Below are positions 8,814 to 20,312 of a stretch of DNA of 64,000 nt, piece after piece. Position 1 is the stretch's first letter. Each line of letters starts with the position of its first letter. The notes beneath the pieces were generated by a model, which saw only the letters and a program-made list of their open reading frames with translations, ran no database searches and was not told the DNA's origin. The DNA comes from an uncultured Erysipelotrichaceae bacterium (GTDB taxonomy: Bacteria > Bacillota_I > Bacilli_A > Erysipelotrichales > Erysipelotrichaceae), in NCBI GenBank assembly GCA_944325685.1, contig CALVBC010000026.1, positions 19,058 to 83,057 on the forward strand, read 5' to 3'. The translations under genes were made by a program, and so were the position numbers.

Positions 8814-9551
8814 ATGAGTGTCAAAAAAGTCCTTGCAAGTATGCGCAAAGCTGATCTTGATTACGGTCTTATCGAAAATGGTGATAAGATCGGTATCGGT
8901 ATCAGTGGTGGTAAAGATTCTAATCTTTTACTATATTGTCTATATCTATATCGCTTTTTAGCTAAGAATACCTTCGATAAGGATTTTGAGATCGTCGGTA
9001 TCCATATCGATCTCAACTTCGGTGAAGAGGATTTTTCTATCATCACCGATTGGTTCAGCAAATATCCGATCGATATCGTTTCAGAAAGATCCAAGATCGC
9101 TGATATCCTCGATATCCATCGCAAAAATGACAAGATCGAATGCAGTCGTTGTTCAACACTAAAAAAAGGTGCTGTGATCCAAGTAGCTAAAAGGCTCGGT
9201 TGTAATAAAGTAGCATTCGCCCATCATAGTGATGATGCGATCGAGACCTTATTCCTCAATATGATCTATGGCGCTAGGATCGCCACCTTTGATCCTAAGA
9301 TGCATTTGACCAATCAAGATGTGACTTTTATCCGTCCTTTTATCTACGCTTTTGAAAAAGACATCAAAAAAGCGACCAGAGAAGTCGCTTTACCGTCGAT
9401 CAAAAGCGGATGTCCAAATGATGGTTTTACCAAAAGACAGGATATCAAAGAGCTACTGCATGAGATATACCATCGCTATCCTCATGCAAAAGAGAACTTC
9501 CAGCTCTCTTTACACAATCTCGATAAGCTCAACCTTTGGCATAAAGAGTAG
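8814..9551 (+). CDS. TtcA-like tRNA thiolation PP-loop ATPase
   Basis: This PP-loop ATPase belongs to the TtcA/TilS superfamily, which adenylates tRNA bases; TtcA makes 2-thiocytidine 32 using a [4Fe-4S] cluster. Visible motifs are SGGKDS (ATP pyrophosphate loop, residues about 32-37), a CSRCSTLKKG cysteine pair (about 107), AFAHHSDDAIET and a third Cys in SGCPND, matching the cluster-binding pattern. Length is 245 residues, slightly short. The start has an extended -10 seven bases upstream and no ribosome site. Its 3' end overlaps the convergent TrmH-like gene by 23 bases. Substrate identity is inferred. Confidence 0.82.
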   Translation: MSVKKVLASMRKADLDYGLIENGDKIGIGISGGKDSNLLLYCLYLYRFLAKNTFDKDFEIVGIHIDLNFGEEDFSIITDWFSKYPIDIVSERSKIADILDIHRKNDKIECSRCSTLKKGAVIQVAKRLGCNKVAFAHHSDDAIETLFLNMIYGARIATFDPKMHLTNQDVTFIRPFIYAFEKDIKKATREVALPSIKSGCPNDGFTKRQDIKELLHEIYHRYPHAKENFQLSLHNLDKLNLWHKE

Positions 9552-10209
9552 CTAATATGATGCCACATACAAGCGGGATCTCAAGTGAGATGTCGCTTTT
9601 CTTTTGGATGGTGATCTTGTCTTTAAGCTCCTTAGGACTATTGATGATGATCGAATATGGCTTAGCAGGTCTAAGTTTATGGATATCGATCCCATCATCG
9701 GCATACATATATGGTGTATGATCTTTATATTCACTAAGATAGGTATCAAGATCAGGATAAGACTTGATCCGAGCGAAGAAGATCGATCCCATCGAAGCTC
9801 TGACGATCTTGGGCTCAAAGTAGTCGATATCCATACCGACAAGAACGATATCTTTAAGGTCAAATGATATCGCTGTCCTTAAGATCGTGCCGAGATTCCC
9901 TTCATCTTCAATGCCACAGAGAACCAGATGATCTGAATCTAAGGCTAACTTTTCCTTCACCTTTTTAAAATAAGCGATCACATAGCAGTTTTCTTTTACT
10001 GATAAGCTATCGATCACATGATCATCTAAGATCAGGGGGATATTATTCTTATTGCATAGAGTTTGTAGTTTATCAAAGAATTCATTTTGATAGATCTTTG
10101 ATGAATAATAGACTTTGATGACTCTATTTGGATGGTTGATCAAAAGTTCGATCGTGATCGACATTCCAAGGGTATAACTGAAATCAGCTTCTCTATAATA
10201 GCGTTCCAT
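9529..10209 (-). CDS. SpoU/TrmH-family RNA methyltransferase-like protein, degenerate motif 3
   Basis: SpoU-fold enzymes 2'-O-methylate rRNA or tRNA through a trefoil knot. The 226-residue protein keeps motif 1 (EGNLGTILRTA, with the Asn and catalytic Arg) and motif 2 (FEPKIVRASMGSIF). The usual GxExxG of the knot and the SLNVSVA block are not recognisable: the corresponding C-terminus reads INSPKELKDK and SLEIPLVCGIILATLY. It may be a diverged methyltransferase or an RNA-binding relative. An extended -10 (TGCTATTAT) ends six bases before ATG 10209, with AGGGG squeezed between. It stands alone, convergent with the TtcA-like gene. Confidence 0.75.
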   Translation of the reverse strand: MERYYREADFSYTLGMSITIELLINHPNRVIKVYYSSKIYQNEFFDKLQTLCNKNNIPLILDDHVIDSLSVKENCYVIAYFKKVKEKLALDSDHLVLCGIEDEGNLGTILRTAISFDLKDIVLVGMDIDYFEPKIVRASMGSIFFARIKSYPDLDTYLSEYKDHTPYMYADDGIDIHKLRPAKPYSIIINSPKELKDKITIQKKSDISLEIPLVCGIILATLYAKG

Positions 10210-10215
10210 GCCCCT

Positions 10216-10224
10216 ATAATAGCA
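10216..10224 (-). promoter_or_regulatory. Extended -10 for the TrmH-like gene
   Basis: TGCTATTAT on the minus strand ends six bases before ATG 10209. The gap reads AGGGGC, which would be a ribosome site far too close to the start codon if used, so initiation is probably leaderless. Confidence 0.55.
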
Positions 10225-10258
10225 AAATCCACCCTATATAAGCTAGGGCAGATCTTGT

Positions 10259-12790
10259 TTATTCGAATATATATCTGTCATCACGATAGTCGATCTTGAA
10301 GTGTTTCTTATCTGGATCACTGATGATGATCTTCGCAAGTGGCGATTCGATGGCTCTTTGGATATAACGCTTCATCGGTCTAGCGCCATAGGCTTCATCA
10401 TATCCATTTATCGCGATCTCATCTAAAGCTTTATCGGTGATCTCTAAGGTCATATCACTTTGTAAGAGACGATCTTTGAGTTGTGATATGAACTTTTTCG
10501 CAACATCTCTGATGACTTTATGATCTAGTGGTTCAAAGATGATGACCTCATCGATACGGTTGATGAACTCAGGTTTGAAATAGCGTTTGATGAGCGCATC
10601 GTATTCCTTCTCTTTTTTAACCTTATCCTTTTCAAAAGCGTATTCACTACCGAGATTGCTGGTCATGATGATGATCGTGTTCTTAAAGTCGACCGTCACA
10701 CCTTTAGAATCGGTTATCCTTCCATCGTCTAAGATCTGTAACAAGATATTAAAGACATCAGGATGGGCTTTTTCGATCTCATCTAAAAGGACGATCGAGT
10801 ATGGATTACGTCTGACCGCTTCCGTGAGTTGACCACCTTCTTCATAGCCAACATAGCCAGGAGGAGCACCGATCAAGCGCGATACACTGAACTTCTCCAT
10901 ATATTCACTCATATCGATCCTTACGATCTTTGTCTCATCATCAAATAGTTGTTCAGCCAAAGCCTTAGCGATCTCTGTTTTACCGACACCGGTCGGCCCT
11001 AAAAAGAGGAATGATCCGATCGGACGATCGATATCTTGGATCTGCGCTTTTGAGCGTAGGATCGCATCAGTGACCCTTTCGATCGCCTCATCTTGCCCCA
11101 TGACTCTTTTCGCTAATATGTCGCCAAGATGCAAGAGCTTTTCTCTTTCGGTAGCCATGAGTTTGGTGACTTCGATATGAGTCCATTTTGATACGACCTT
11201 AGCGATCGCCTCTTCATCGACCACTTCCTTGATCATCTTATCTTTAGTCTCATTTTGTAACATCTTGATCTTCTTTTCTAGATCTGGGATCGTCTCGTAT
11301 TTTAGCTTAGCAGCTACTTCATATTCGGCATCATTTTGTGCTTTAGTGAAATCAAGTTTAGCTGTCTCAAGGTCTTCTTTGGCTTTCTTCACTTCTTCGA
11401 GTTGCCCTTTTTCAAAAGACCACTTATTGTACATGACATCCTTTTCATCTTTAAGCTCTTGCATCTCTTCTTGCAGTTCAGCTAGTCTTCGCTTAGCTTT
11501 ATCATCGCTTTCCTTTTTTAACGATACTTCTTCGATCTCTAATTGTCTGATCTTACGGATCAGTTCATCGAGCTCGCTTGGCATCGAATCCATCTCGACT
11601 CTGATCGAAGCACATGCTTCATCGATGAGGTCGATCGCTTTATCCGGCAAGAAACGGTCAGTGATATAACGATCGGATAACGTCGCGGCAGCGATGATCG
11701 CTTCATCTTTGATCTTGACGCCATGGTGGGTCTCATAACGATCTTTCAGACCTCTTAAGATCGAGATCGTCTCTTCGACTGATGGTTCAGCTACTTGGAC
11801 CTTTTGGAAACGACGTTCTAATGCAGCATCCTTTTCGATATATTTACGATATTCATCGAATGTCGTGGCCCCGATGCATTTTAGTTCCCCTCTTGCCAGC
11901 ATTGGTTTAAGTAGATTAGCCGCATCCATTGCTCCATCGGTCTTACCAGCGCCAACTAAGTTATGGATCTCATCGATAAAGAGGATGACTTGGCCATTTT
12001 TCTCTTTGACTTCTTTTAAGACCGCTTTTAGACGCTCTTCAAATTCGCCACGATACTTAGCACCAGCGATCAAAGATCCCATATCTAGCTCGATCAATTC
12101 CTTATCTTTTAAGCTTAGTGGTACATCACCATTCATGATCCGCCAAGCAAGTCCTTCGACGATCGCTGTCTTACCAACACCAGGTTCACCGATCAAGACC
12201 GGATTATTCTTGGTCTTACGCGATAATATCTCGATCACCCTTCTGATCTCTTCATCACGGCCGATGACCGGATCGATCTTGCCATCCTTGACATCAGCCA
12301 CTAGATCATGACCGTATTTCTTAAGGGCGTTGAGATTGTTCTCTTGATCTTTTGTCTCCATCTTCTTATCACCTCTTTCCTTCTTTTCTTTCTCTTTTAA
12401 TGCTTTTATATCGATATTGCATGTTTTACATATATCATTTGCGACACCGCTGTCATTATCTAATAGACAGACAAATAATAGAAAAGCACTTAAGTAATTA
12501 TCATGACGATCTTCCATCATCTTATAAGCGTCATTCATCGCTTTTAATGTATAACGATCAAAGCGAGCATCAGTGATATTATCCGTTTTCGCTAAGCGAT
12601 CGAGATACCCCTTGATCACTTCTTTAGCCTTATTAGGATCGATATCGGCAAAAGCGACGATATCTTCATCATCCATATAAGCCCAAAGCATATGTTCACT
12701 AGATACTTCCGGATTTTTATTCTCACTAGCTAATGTGACAGCTTGATAGATGATCTCTTTTGTCTTATCTGTAAATCTTTCAATATCCAT
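10259..12790 (-). CDS. clpB: ClpB disaggregase (Hsp100)
   Basis: ClpB is a hexameric AAA+ unfoldase that rescues aggregated proteins together with DnaK/DnaJ/GrpE. The 843-residue chain has the Clp N domain (1-140), AAA-1 with GEPGVGKT, the middle coiled-coil propeller (about residues 390-520, rich in KEDLE/ELQEEM heptads), AAA-2 with GPTGVGKT, and the D2 C-terminal domain. ClpB rather than ClpC is indicated by the long middle domain. It sits downstream of dnaJ on the same strand but has its own CIRCE operator, which overlaps its ribosome site (AAGGAGG). Confidence 0.95.
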   Translation of the reverse strand: MDIERFTDKTKEIIYQAVTLASENKNPEVSSEHMLWAYMDDEDIVAFADIDPNKAKEVIKGYLDRLAKTDNITDARFDRYTLKAMNDAYKMMEDRHDNYLSAFLLFVCLLDNDSGVANDICKTCNIDIKALKEKEKKERGDKKMETKDQENNLNALKKYGHDLVADVKDGKIDPVIGRDEEIRRVIEILSRKTKNNPVLIGEPGVGKTAIVEGLAWRIMNGDVPLSLKDKELIELDMGSLIAGAKYRGEFEERLKAVLKEVKEKNGQVILFIDEIHNLVGAGKTDGAMDAANLLKPMLARGELKCIGATTFDEYRKYIEKDAALERRFQKVQVAEPSVEETISILRGLKDRYETHHGVKIKDEAIIAAATLSDRYITDRFLPDKAIDLIDEACASIRVEMDSMPSELDELIRKIRQLEIEEVSLKKESDDKAKRRLAELQEEMQELKDEKDVMYNKWSFEKGQLEEVKKAKEDLETAKLDFTKAQNDAEYEVAAKLKYETIPDLEKKIKMLQNETKDKMIKEVVDEEAIAKVVSKWTHIEVTKLMATEREKLLHLGDILAKRVMGQDEAIERVTDAILRSKAQIQDIDRPIGSFLFLGPTGVGKTEIAKALAEQLFDDETKIVRIDMSEYMEKFSVSRLIGAPPGYVGYEEGGQLTEAVRRNPYSIVLLDEIEKAHPDVFNILLQILDDGRITDSKGVTVDFKNTIIIMTSNLGSEYAFEKDKVKKEKEYDALIKRYFKPEFINRIDEVIIFEPLDHKVIRDVAKKFISQLKDRLLQSDMTLEITDKALDEIAINGYDEAYGARPMKRYIQRAIESPLAKIIISDPDKKHFKIDYRDDRYIFE

Positions 12791-12800
12791 ATTTTCCTCC

Positions 12801-12827
12801 TTAGCACTTTTTTATTTAGAGTGCTAA
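12801..12827 (-). promoter_or_regulatory. CIRCE operator (HrcA-binding) before clpB
   Basis: TTAGCACTT - nine bases - GAGTGCTAA matches the CIRCE consensus TTAGCACTC-N9-GAGTGCTAA at 17 of 18 arm positions. It lies 10 bases upstream of the clpB start and covers the start of its ribosome site. HrcA would block both transcription and, as an RNA hairpin, possibly translation. Confidence 0.93.
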
Positions 12828-12857
12828 CACATGTGCTTTTTTAAGTAAGGACTAGCC

Positions 12858-13997
12858 TTACTTAAAACTCTTTTTGAATTTGTCAAACACAGATTCCTTC
12901 TTATCTTTACTTGTGGCTCTTAGTTTTTCAAAGATCTCCTTCTCTTCACGAGAGAGTTTTTTCGGGATCGTTACTTCGACCTCAACGATCTGATCACCCT
13001 TGGCATTTGATCTGAGCTCTTTGATACCATACTCACGCATCCTTAGCTGTTGATTAGGTTGTGTGCCTGCTGGGATGGTAAGTTCAACATCGCCATAGAC
13101 GGTCGGGACATCGATCTTGGTACCAAGGACTGCATCGACGATCGATACTGGTACTTTGATATGCACGTCATTGCCGACTCTTGTGAAGTACTTATGTGGT
13201 CTTACGATGATCTCGACATATAGGTCACCATTAGGTCCGCCATTATATCCTCTTTCACCATAGCCAGCAAGCCTTACCTGTTGACCAGAGGCGATACCGG
13301 CTGGGATCTTGACTTCGACATCCTCTCTGGTGTGGATATATCCTTCACCTTTACAATCTGGACATTTCTTATCGATGATCTTACCAGTACCATGACAATC
13401 AGGACATTCGACGACTTGTTGCATCATGCCAAGCATCGTCCTTGTGGTCCTTGTCACTCGACCTGATCCATGACATGTAGGACAAGTCCTTACATCACTA
13501 TCGCTATAAGCGCCAGTGCCATGACATCTTTCACAACGCTTGTCGACATCTAAAGTCAGTGTCTTTTCTACACCGTGGACAGCATCGAGGAAATCGATCT
13601 CGATGCGGATATAGCGGTTTTCGCCTTTAGTTGGCTGATTAGCTCTTTGCGATCTAGAACCACCGAAATTGAAGCCAAAACCGCCCATATTACCCATAAA
13701 ACTCGAGAAGATATCATTGAGATCATCAGCACTGCCAAAGCCACTAAAACCACCCTGTCCAGCAAAGCCATTAGGATCGACACCGGAAAAACCATAACGA
13801 TCATATGCCGCTCTTTTTTCGGCATCACCTAATACTTCATAGGCTTCATTGACTTCTTTGAACTTTTCTTCAGCACCAGGTTCTTTATTGACATCAGGAT
13901 GATATTTCTTGGCCATCTTACGATAGGCTCTTTTGATCTCATCTTCGGTCGCCCCTTTATTGATACCTAGTACTTCATAATAATCTCTTTTTGCCAT
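12858..13997 (-). CDS. dnaJ: Chaperone DnaJ (Hsp40)
   Basis: DnaJ delivers substrates to DnaK and stimulates its ATPase. The 379-residue protein has the J domain with HPD (KYHPDVNK), a Gly/Phe-rich linker (residues about 75-120), four CxxCxGxG zinc repeats ([32 protein letters not shown]) and the substrate-binding C-terminal domains. Length and order are standard for type I DnaJ. It follows dnaK by 45 bases, including an 18-base palindrome, and is preceded by AAGGAG. Confidence 0.97.
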   Translation of the reverse strand: MAKRDYYEVLGINKGATEDEIKRAYRKMAKKYHPDVNKEPGAEEKFKEVNEAYEVLGDAEKRAAYDRYGFSGVDPNGFAGQGGFSGFGSADDLNDIFSSFMGNMGGFGFNFGGSRSQRANQPTKGENRYIRIEIDFLDAVHGVEKTLTLDVDKRCERCHGTGAYSDSDVRTCPTCHGSGRVTRTTRTMLGMMQQVVECPDCHGTGKIIDKKCPDCKGEGYIHTREDVEVKIPAGIASGQQVRLAGYGERGYNGGPNGDLYVEIIVRPHKYFTRVGNDVHIKVPVSIVDAVLGTKIDVPTVYGDVELTIPAGTQPNQQLRMREYGIKELRSNAKGDQIVEVEVTIPKKLSREEKEIFEKLRATSKDKKESVFDKFKKSFK

Positions 13998-14017
13998 TTT
14001 GACTCCTTACTTACTAA

Positions 14018-14035
14018 GACCCCTATATAGGGGTC
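14018..14035. repeat. Perfect 18-base palindrome between dnaK and dnaJ
   Basis: GACCCC-TATATA-GGGGTC is a complete palindrome placed 8 bases after the dnaK stop. No T run follows on the minus strand, so a simple terminator is unlikely. In RNA the six-pair GC-rich stem could pause polymerase, define a processed dnaK 3' end, or lower dnaJ output relative to dnaK. Confidence 0.7.
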
Positions 14036-14042
14036 GGATATA

Positions 14043-16373
<2,331 letters not shown>

Positions 16374-16402
<29 letters not shown>

Positions 16403-17423
16403 CTTTATCACCTCGATATCTATCTACCTGTCGTTTGATATAGTTTAGCAAACTCATGACTTTATCATACTGCATCCGATTTGGACCGACGACCATGAGT
16501 TTAGCGGTATCGTTATCACCATATTGGATATCCGACGATATGACAGCGATATCATCAAACCACAAGAGATCGGTGCCTGACTCCGTATGGGTGACGACCG
16601 CATTATCATCGTTCTTCTTCTCACTCAAAAGATTGCGGAAGAGCTTTGAATCATTGACGATCTTGGTGAATTCCTTGAGCTTTTCGATATCTGAGAATTC
16701 AGGTTGATACATCATATTGCTGGTACCGCTCATATATAAGGTCTCAGAAGCAAACTTCACAAAAGCCGCATAGAATGCATTGAATAGCATCTCATGCCTT
16801 TTGACGTTTTCACATAGCAGAGGTCTGATGTCTTTAAGCCTATGATTTAGCTCAGCGATCGGTGTATCACACAGATTGTCATTCAATATCTCCATGCACT
16901 TTTGGATGTCACTCAAAGAGACTTCATCTTGGAAATTGAACATCTTATTTTGCGTATGACCACTACTAGTGATGAAAACACAGATAGCTGTCTTTGGATC
17001 TAAAGGGAAAAGCTTTAGATGCTTTAATGTTTGATGTGATGCATCTGGTCCTAAGACACCGCTGACAAGATTGGTCATATCGGCGATGAGTTCACATGAC
17101 TCTTTGATCGCGTCTTCGATATTGATCGATTCATTAGTAAAGATATTGGCGATAGCGAATTTGATATCGCTATTCTCATGTGCTTCTAAGATGTTTTCAC
17201 AATAAAACTGGTAACCTTTATTACTAGGAACACGACCAGCTGATGTATGTGGCTTCTCTAGATAACCGAGGTTTTCTAATTGGGCCATATCATTTCTGAT
17301 CGTCGCACTAGAATAAGGAAGACCGTATTTATCGACCAAAGTCTTTGAACCGACTGGCTCAGCCGTTTGGATAAACTCTTCGACGATAGCTTTTAATATC
17401 TCGATATTCCTAGCTGTCAACAT
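16374..17423 (-). CDS. hrcA: Heat-inducible transcription repressor HrcA
   Basis: HrcA binds CIRCE operators and represses chaperone genes, and depends on GroE in other Bacillota. The 349-residue protein starts with the winged-helix segment ARNIEILKAIVEEFIQTAEPVGS and the recognition part SSATIRNDMAQLENLGYLEKPHTSAGRVPS, followed by the HrcA dimerisation and GAF-like domains. It heads the chaperone operon. A CIRCE site sits 6 bases upstream of its start codon, so autoregulation is expected. The only ribosome-like GGAG lies inside the CIRCE arm. Confidence 0.97.
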
Positions 17424-17429
17424 CCTTGT

Positions 17430-17456
17430 TTAGCACTCCTTTCTCTTTACTGCTAA
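17430..17456 (-). promoter_or_regulatory. CIRCE operator before hrcA operon
   Basis: On the minus strand TTAGCAGTA - nine bases - GAGTGCTAA matches CIRCE with two changes in the first arm. It lies between the promoter -10 and the hrcA start, ideal for repression of the hrcA-grpE-dnaK-dnaJ transcript. Confidence 0.92.
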
Positions 17457-17457
17457 T

Positions 17458-17486
17458 ATCCTACAATAAAGTGCTAGCACTGTCAA
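17458..17486 (-). promoter_or_regulatory. Promoter of the hrcA operon with internal palindrome
   Basis: TTGACA (17486-17481), a 17-base spacer and TAGGAT (17463-17458) give a strong sigma-A-type promoter. The 12-base palindrome AGTGCTAGCACT (17470-17481) lies in the spacer and abuts the -35. Its halves are CIRCE half-sites in reverse order without a gap. Confidence 0.82.
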
Positions 17487-17503
17487 GGATTAATTGCTAA
17501 AAA

Positions 17504-17977
17504 TCACGATAGACGTTTTTTGACCTCATCGATGATCATTTCAGGTATCAATGCTTTGATATCGCCACCATAATGAGCGACCTCTTTTGCGATCGAAGAT
17601 GATAGGAAAGAAAATTCCGGCTTAGCCACTAAAAAGACCGTTTCTATATCCTTTTCTAATTTCATATTCGTTGTAGCTAGAGCTAATTCATATTCATAGT
17701 CGGCGATCGCTCTGATACCTCTGACCAATACTCCACAACCTTCTTTTTTAGCTACATCAACAGTCAGGCCTTTACCGATGACGACTCTAACATTTTTAAA
17801 CTTGGCAACGCATTTTTCGATGAGTACTTTACGTTCACTCGCGCTAAAGGTCGCTTTCTTAGCGACGTTTTCATTGATGGCAACGACGACTTCATCATAG
17901 AGCTTTGACGCCCTTTCGATGATGTCAAGATGACCGATGGTTATCGGATCAAAAGATCCTGGATACATTGCTTTCAT
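17504..17977 (-). CDS. coaD: Phosphopantetheine adenylyltransferase
   Basis: CoaD makes dephospho-CoA from 4'-phosphopantetheine and ATP. The 157-residue protein has the nucleotidyltransferase signature YPGSFDPITIGHLDII at its N-terminus and the conserved VRGIRAIADYEYELALA and FLSSSIAKEVA segments. The length is normal. ATG 17977 overlaps the rsmD stop as ATGA, and AGAGGTG precedes it. rsmD-coaD pairing is widespread in Bacillota. Confidence 0.97.
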   Translation of the reverse strand: MKAMYPGSFDPITIGHLDIIERASKLYDEVVVAINENVAKKATFSASERKVLIEKCVAKFKNVRVVIGKGLTVDVAKKEGCGVLVRGIRAIADYEYELALATTNMKLEKDIETVFLVAKPEFSFLSSSIAKEVAHYGGDIKALIPEMIIDEVKKRLS

Positions 17978-18513
17978 TCACACCTCTTAAAATAGTAAAG
18001 ATCAGTTATTCCATATGATCGTTTTTTATACACGACAAGATCACCATAGTGATCATTTAAGTTCGCCTTATTATCGACTTCATAGATGAGTATACCATCA
18101 TCCTTTAATAGCTTTTTATCATTTATCGCCATCATGAGTTCATCGCGTTTAGCAAACTCATAAGGTGGATCTAAAAAGATGATGTCGATAGGTTCATCTA
18201 AAGCCTTTAAAAGTTCACTTTGATCAAGGTTGTATATGATCACTTCCTCTTCGACCTTTGCGATATTCTCCTTTATCACTTTGATCGCCTTCTTGCTTAT
18301 ATCATTGACGATCGCTCTTTTGACACCGCGCGACAAGGCCTCTATCGCTACAGCACCACTTCCAGCAAAGACATCTAAGATCACCTCTTTATCACTTATA
18401 TCACCAAGCGAAGAAAAAAGCGCTTCTTTGACCATGTCTTTTGTCGGTCTTGTCTTATCCACAGGGGCGATCAAGCGCATGTTTTTATATTTACCAGCTA
18501 TTATCCTAAGCAT
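17974..18513 (-). CDS. rsmD: 16S rRNA (guanine-966-N2)-methyltransferase RsmD
   Basis: RsmD methylates G966 (E. coli numbering) of 16S rRNA. The 179-residue protein shows the start MLRIIAGKYKNMRL, TRPTKDMVKEALFSSL, the SAM-binding VLDVFAGSGAVAIEALSRG, and the catalytic FLDPPYEF. GGGAG sits seven bases before the start, inside the end of ftsW (8-base overlap). It is part of the ftsW-rsmD-coaD unit. Confidence 0.94.
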   Translation of the reverse strand: MLRIIAGKYKNMRLIAPVDKTRPTKDMVKEALFSSLGDISDKEVILDVFAGSGAVAIEALSRGVKRAIVNDISKKAIKVIKENIAKVEEEVIIYNLDQSELLKALDEPIDIIFLDPPYEFAKRDELMMAINDKKLLKDDGILIYEVDNKANLNDHYGDLVVYKKRSYGITDLYYFKRCE

Positions 18514-19690
18514 TGGTATTCTCCCTAGCGATCATCCTTATCCTGATGATCTCGTTTTGGGCGATACCTAAAGCGATCATGGCCGCTAATGAGCTAGAAC
18601 CACCACTTGATACCAGTAATAAAGGAACACCGGTTAGTGGGATAAGCCCGCTAACGCCACCGACATTGAGGATGAAGTGTAGACCAAAATAGAGGATGAC
18701 CCCTAAAAAGACGATCTTAGCTCTTAGATCAGCATATTTACTGGAAGCGTGTTTAGCTAGTCTTATGATGATGACGCCATATAAAAAGACTAATATGACA
18801 AGTCCAAAGATGCCGAGTTCTTCAACGATGACCGCTAAGATAAAATCACTTGATGGGTTAGGGAAATTCATGTATTTATGGACAGAATTACCATAGCCGA
18901 CACCAAATAGGCCACCAGTCGCAAAAGCGACAAGGGCCATGACCAAATGATAACCAGTCGAATACTGATCGGCGAATGGGTCAGCAGCTGATGTGAACCT
19001 TGAGATCATGTAGTTATCACCTAGGCTATTCAAGATGGCCGTGCCGATCGGCGAAAGAAGAAAGATGATAAATATGATCCCGATGACCATGATCAGGCGC
19101 ATCGTCGATTGATATTTATTCAAAGCTGGTGACTTCGGTATCAATAAAAGAAGATAAGCGATACCAAATAGGATGACACCTGAACCGGTGTCCTTCTCCC
19201 AAGCGACGATGGTCCCGGCGTATATGAGCATCATATATATGAGATAACGGAATTGATTCCGCTCAGTTTCTTCATCTTTAAAATTGGCTGATAGAGATCT
19301 AGCATAATAGATGATCAAAAAGACTTTAGCGAATTCCGATGGTTGGATCGTAAAGCTACCGATCCTGATCCAAGCATAAGCACCACCTAGATCACCGAAT
19401 AAACGCGTCACTAAAAGCACGACAAACATCGCTACAGCTAGACCATCAAAGATCTTTTTGCGCAATTTAAAAAGCGTAAAACGGCTCAAAAAGAGATATA
19501 AGATAGTACCAAGGGTCAAATAGACGATCTGTCTGATGATGACACCAGCGATGACGGATGTATCACCTTGGGCATTGCCCATCTCGGCACTAGCGATCAT
19601 CAGTGTACCAAAGACCATCAAAGCAAGTAGAGCCATCGTTATAAAACGATCGCTGTTTTTTAAAAAGATACTAAAACGCTTTTTTTGCAT
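18506..19690 (-). CDS. ftsW: SEDS-family peptidoglycan polymerase, FtsW-like
   Basis: SEDS proteins polymerise lipid II in partnership with class B PBPs. The 394-residue protein has about ten membrane helices, the conserved GAYAWIRIGSFTIQPSEF block with the functional Asp-region nearby, and the C-terminal LTGVPLLLVSSGGSS block. FtsW is preferred over RodA by the neighbourhood (rsmD-coaD), but the two cannot be fully separated from sequence alone. No Shine-Dalgarno site precedes ATG 19690; TGATAAAAT ends six bases upstream. It is divergent from def. Confidence 0.85.
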   Translation of the reverse strand: MQKKRFSIFLKNSDRFITMALLALMVFGTLMIASAEMGNAQGDTSVIAGVIIRQIVYLTLGTILYLFLSRFTLFKLRKKIFDGLAVAMFVVLLVTRLFGDLGGAYAWIRIGSFTIQPSEFAKVFLIIYYARSLSANFKDEETERNQFRYLIYMMLIYAGTIVAWEKDTGSGVILFGIAYLLLLIPKSPALNKYQSTMRLIMVIGIIFIIFLLSPIGTAILNSLGDNYMISRFTSAADPFADQYSTGYHLVMALVAFATGGLFGVGYGNSVHKYMNFPNPSSDFILAVIVEELGIFGLVILVFLYGVIIIRLAKHASSKYADLRAKIVFLGVILYFGLHFILNVGGVSGLIPLTGVPLLLVSSGGSSSLAAMIALGIAQNEIIRIRMIARENTNA

Positions 19691-19696
19691 AAGCGT

Positions 19697-19705
19697 ATTT
19701 TATCA
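19697..19705 (-). promoter_or_regulatory. Extended -10 for ftsW
   Basis: TGATAAAAT on the minus strand ends six bases before the ftsW ATG, with no ribosome site in between. It lies 3 bases from the -35 of the divergent def promoter. Confidence 0.58.
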
Positions 19706-19708
19706 TAA

Positions 19709-19737
19709 TTGCACTATGGAAAAAAATCACCTATAAT
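19709..19737 (+). promoter_or_regulatory. Canonical promoter for def, leaderless geometry
   Basis: TTGCAC (19709-19714), exactly 17 bases, then TATAAT (19732-19737). The next in-frame ATG with a recognisable protein start is at 19744, six bases after the hexamer, so +1 is expected on the start codon. This is the best-supported leaderless promoter in the window. Confidence 0.78.
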
Positions 19738-19743
19738 ATGCTC

Positions 19744-20304
19744 ATGAAGATCAATGCAGAAACAATAGTCAAAGACAATAATGTTGCGATCAGAAATAAG
19801 AGTGTCGATGTTAAATTGCCACTGAGTGAAGAAGATCGCGACTTACTTATGGATATGTACAACTACGTCATAGATTCAACTGATGAAGAGATAGCAGAAA
19901 AGGAGAATTTACAACCAGCAGTCGGTATATCAGCGATCCAAGTCGGTGTCAATAAGAAGATGATGGCGATCGTCATCAAGAATAAAGACGGTGATATCGT
20001 CTATCAATTTGCGATGGCTAATCCTAAGATCATCTCTGAATCGGTAGAAAAGGCCTATCTAGCTGGTGGTGAAGGATGTCTATCAGTGCCAAATGAGCAC
20101 GAAGGTTATGTCTATCGCGCTAGACGGATCAAGGTCAAAGGATATGACCTACTTACCGATCAAGAGGTGATCATCCAAGCTAGGGATTATTTGGCGATCG
20201 TCTTCCAACATGAATTAGACCACTTTAAGGGGATCTTATATTATGACCATATCGATAGAGATGATCCTTTTAAGATATTAGAAAACGCATATTGTATCGA
20301 ATAG
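19744..20304 (+). CDS. def: Peptide deformylase
   Basis: Deformylase removes the formyl group from nascent proteins and is a metalloenzyme. The 186-residue protein has motif 2 EGCLSVP (Cys ligand) and motif 3 HELDH (two His ligands and catalytic Glu). Motif 1 reads GISAIQ where most family members have G-x-A-A-P-Q; the essential Gln is kept. An earlier ATG at 19738 touches the -10 hexamer, so ATG 19744 (MKINAETI) is preferred. Type 2-like length fits Bacillota. It heads a plus-strand run with RNase J, lemA and a DUF3137 gene. Confidence 0.94.
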   Translation: MKINAETIVKDNNVAIRNKSVDVKLPLSEEDRDLLMDMYNYVIDSTDEEIAEKENLQPAVGISAIQVGVNKKMMAIVIKNKDGDIVYQFAMANPKIISESVEKAYLAGGEGCLSVPNEHEGYVYRARRIKVKGYDLLTDQEVIIQARDYLAIVFQHELDHFKGILYYDHIDRDDPFKILENAYCIE

Positions 20305-20312
20305 GAGAAAAC

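Noticed and set aside
11865..12311. Long plus-strand open frames opposite clpB (also opposite dnaK near 14308-14934 and potA near 44592-45050)
   Set aside because: They lie wholly inside strong conserved minus-strand genes, have no ribosome sites or family signatures, and are expected from the codon bias, which keeps the complementary frame free of stops.
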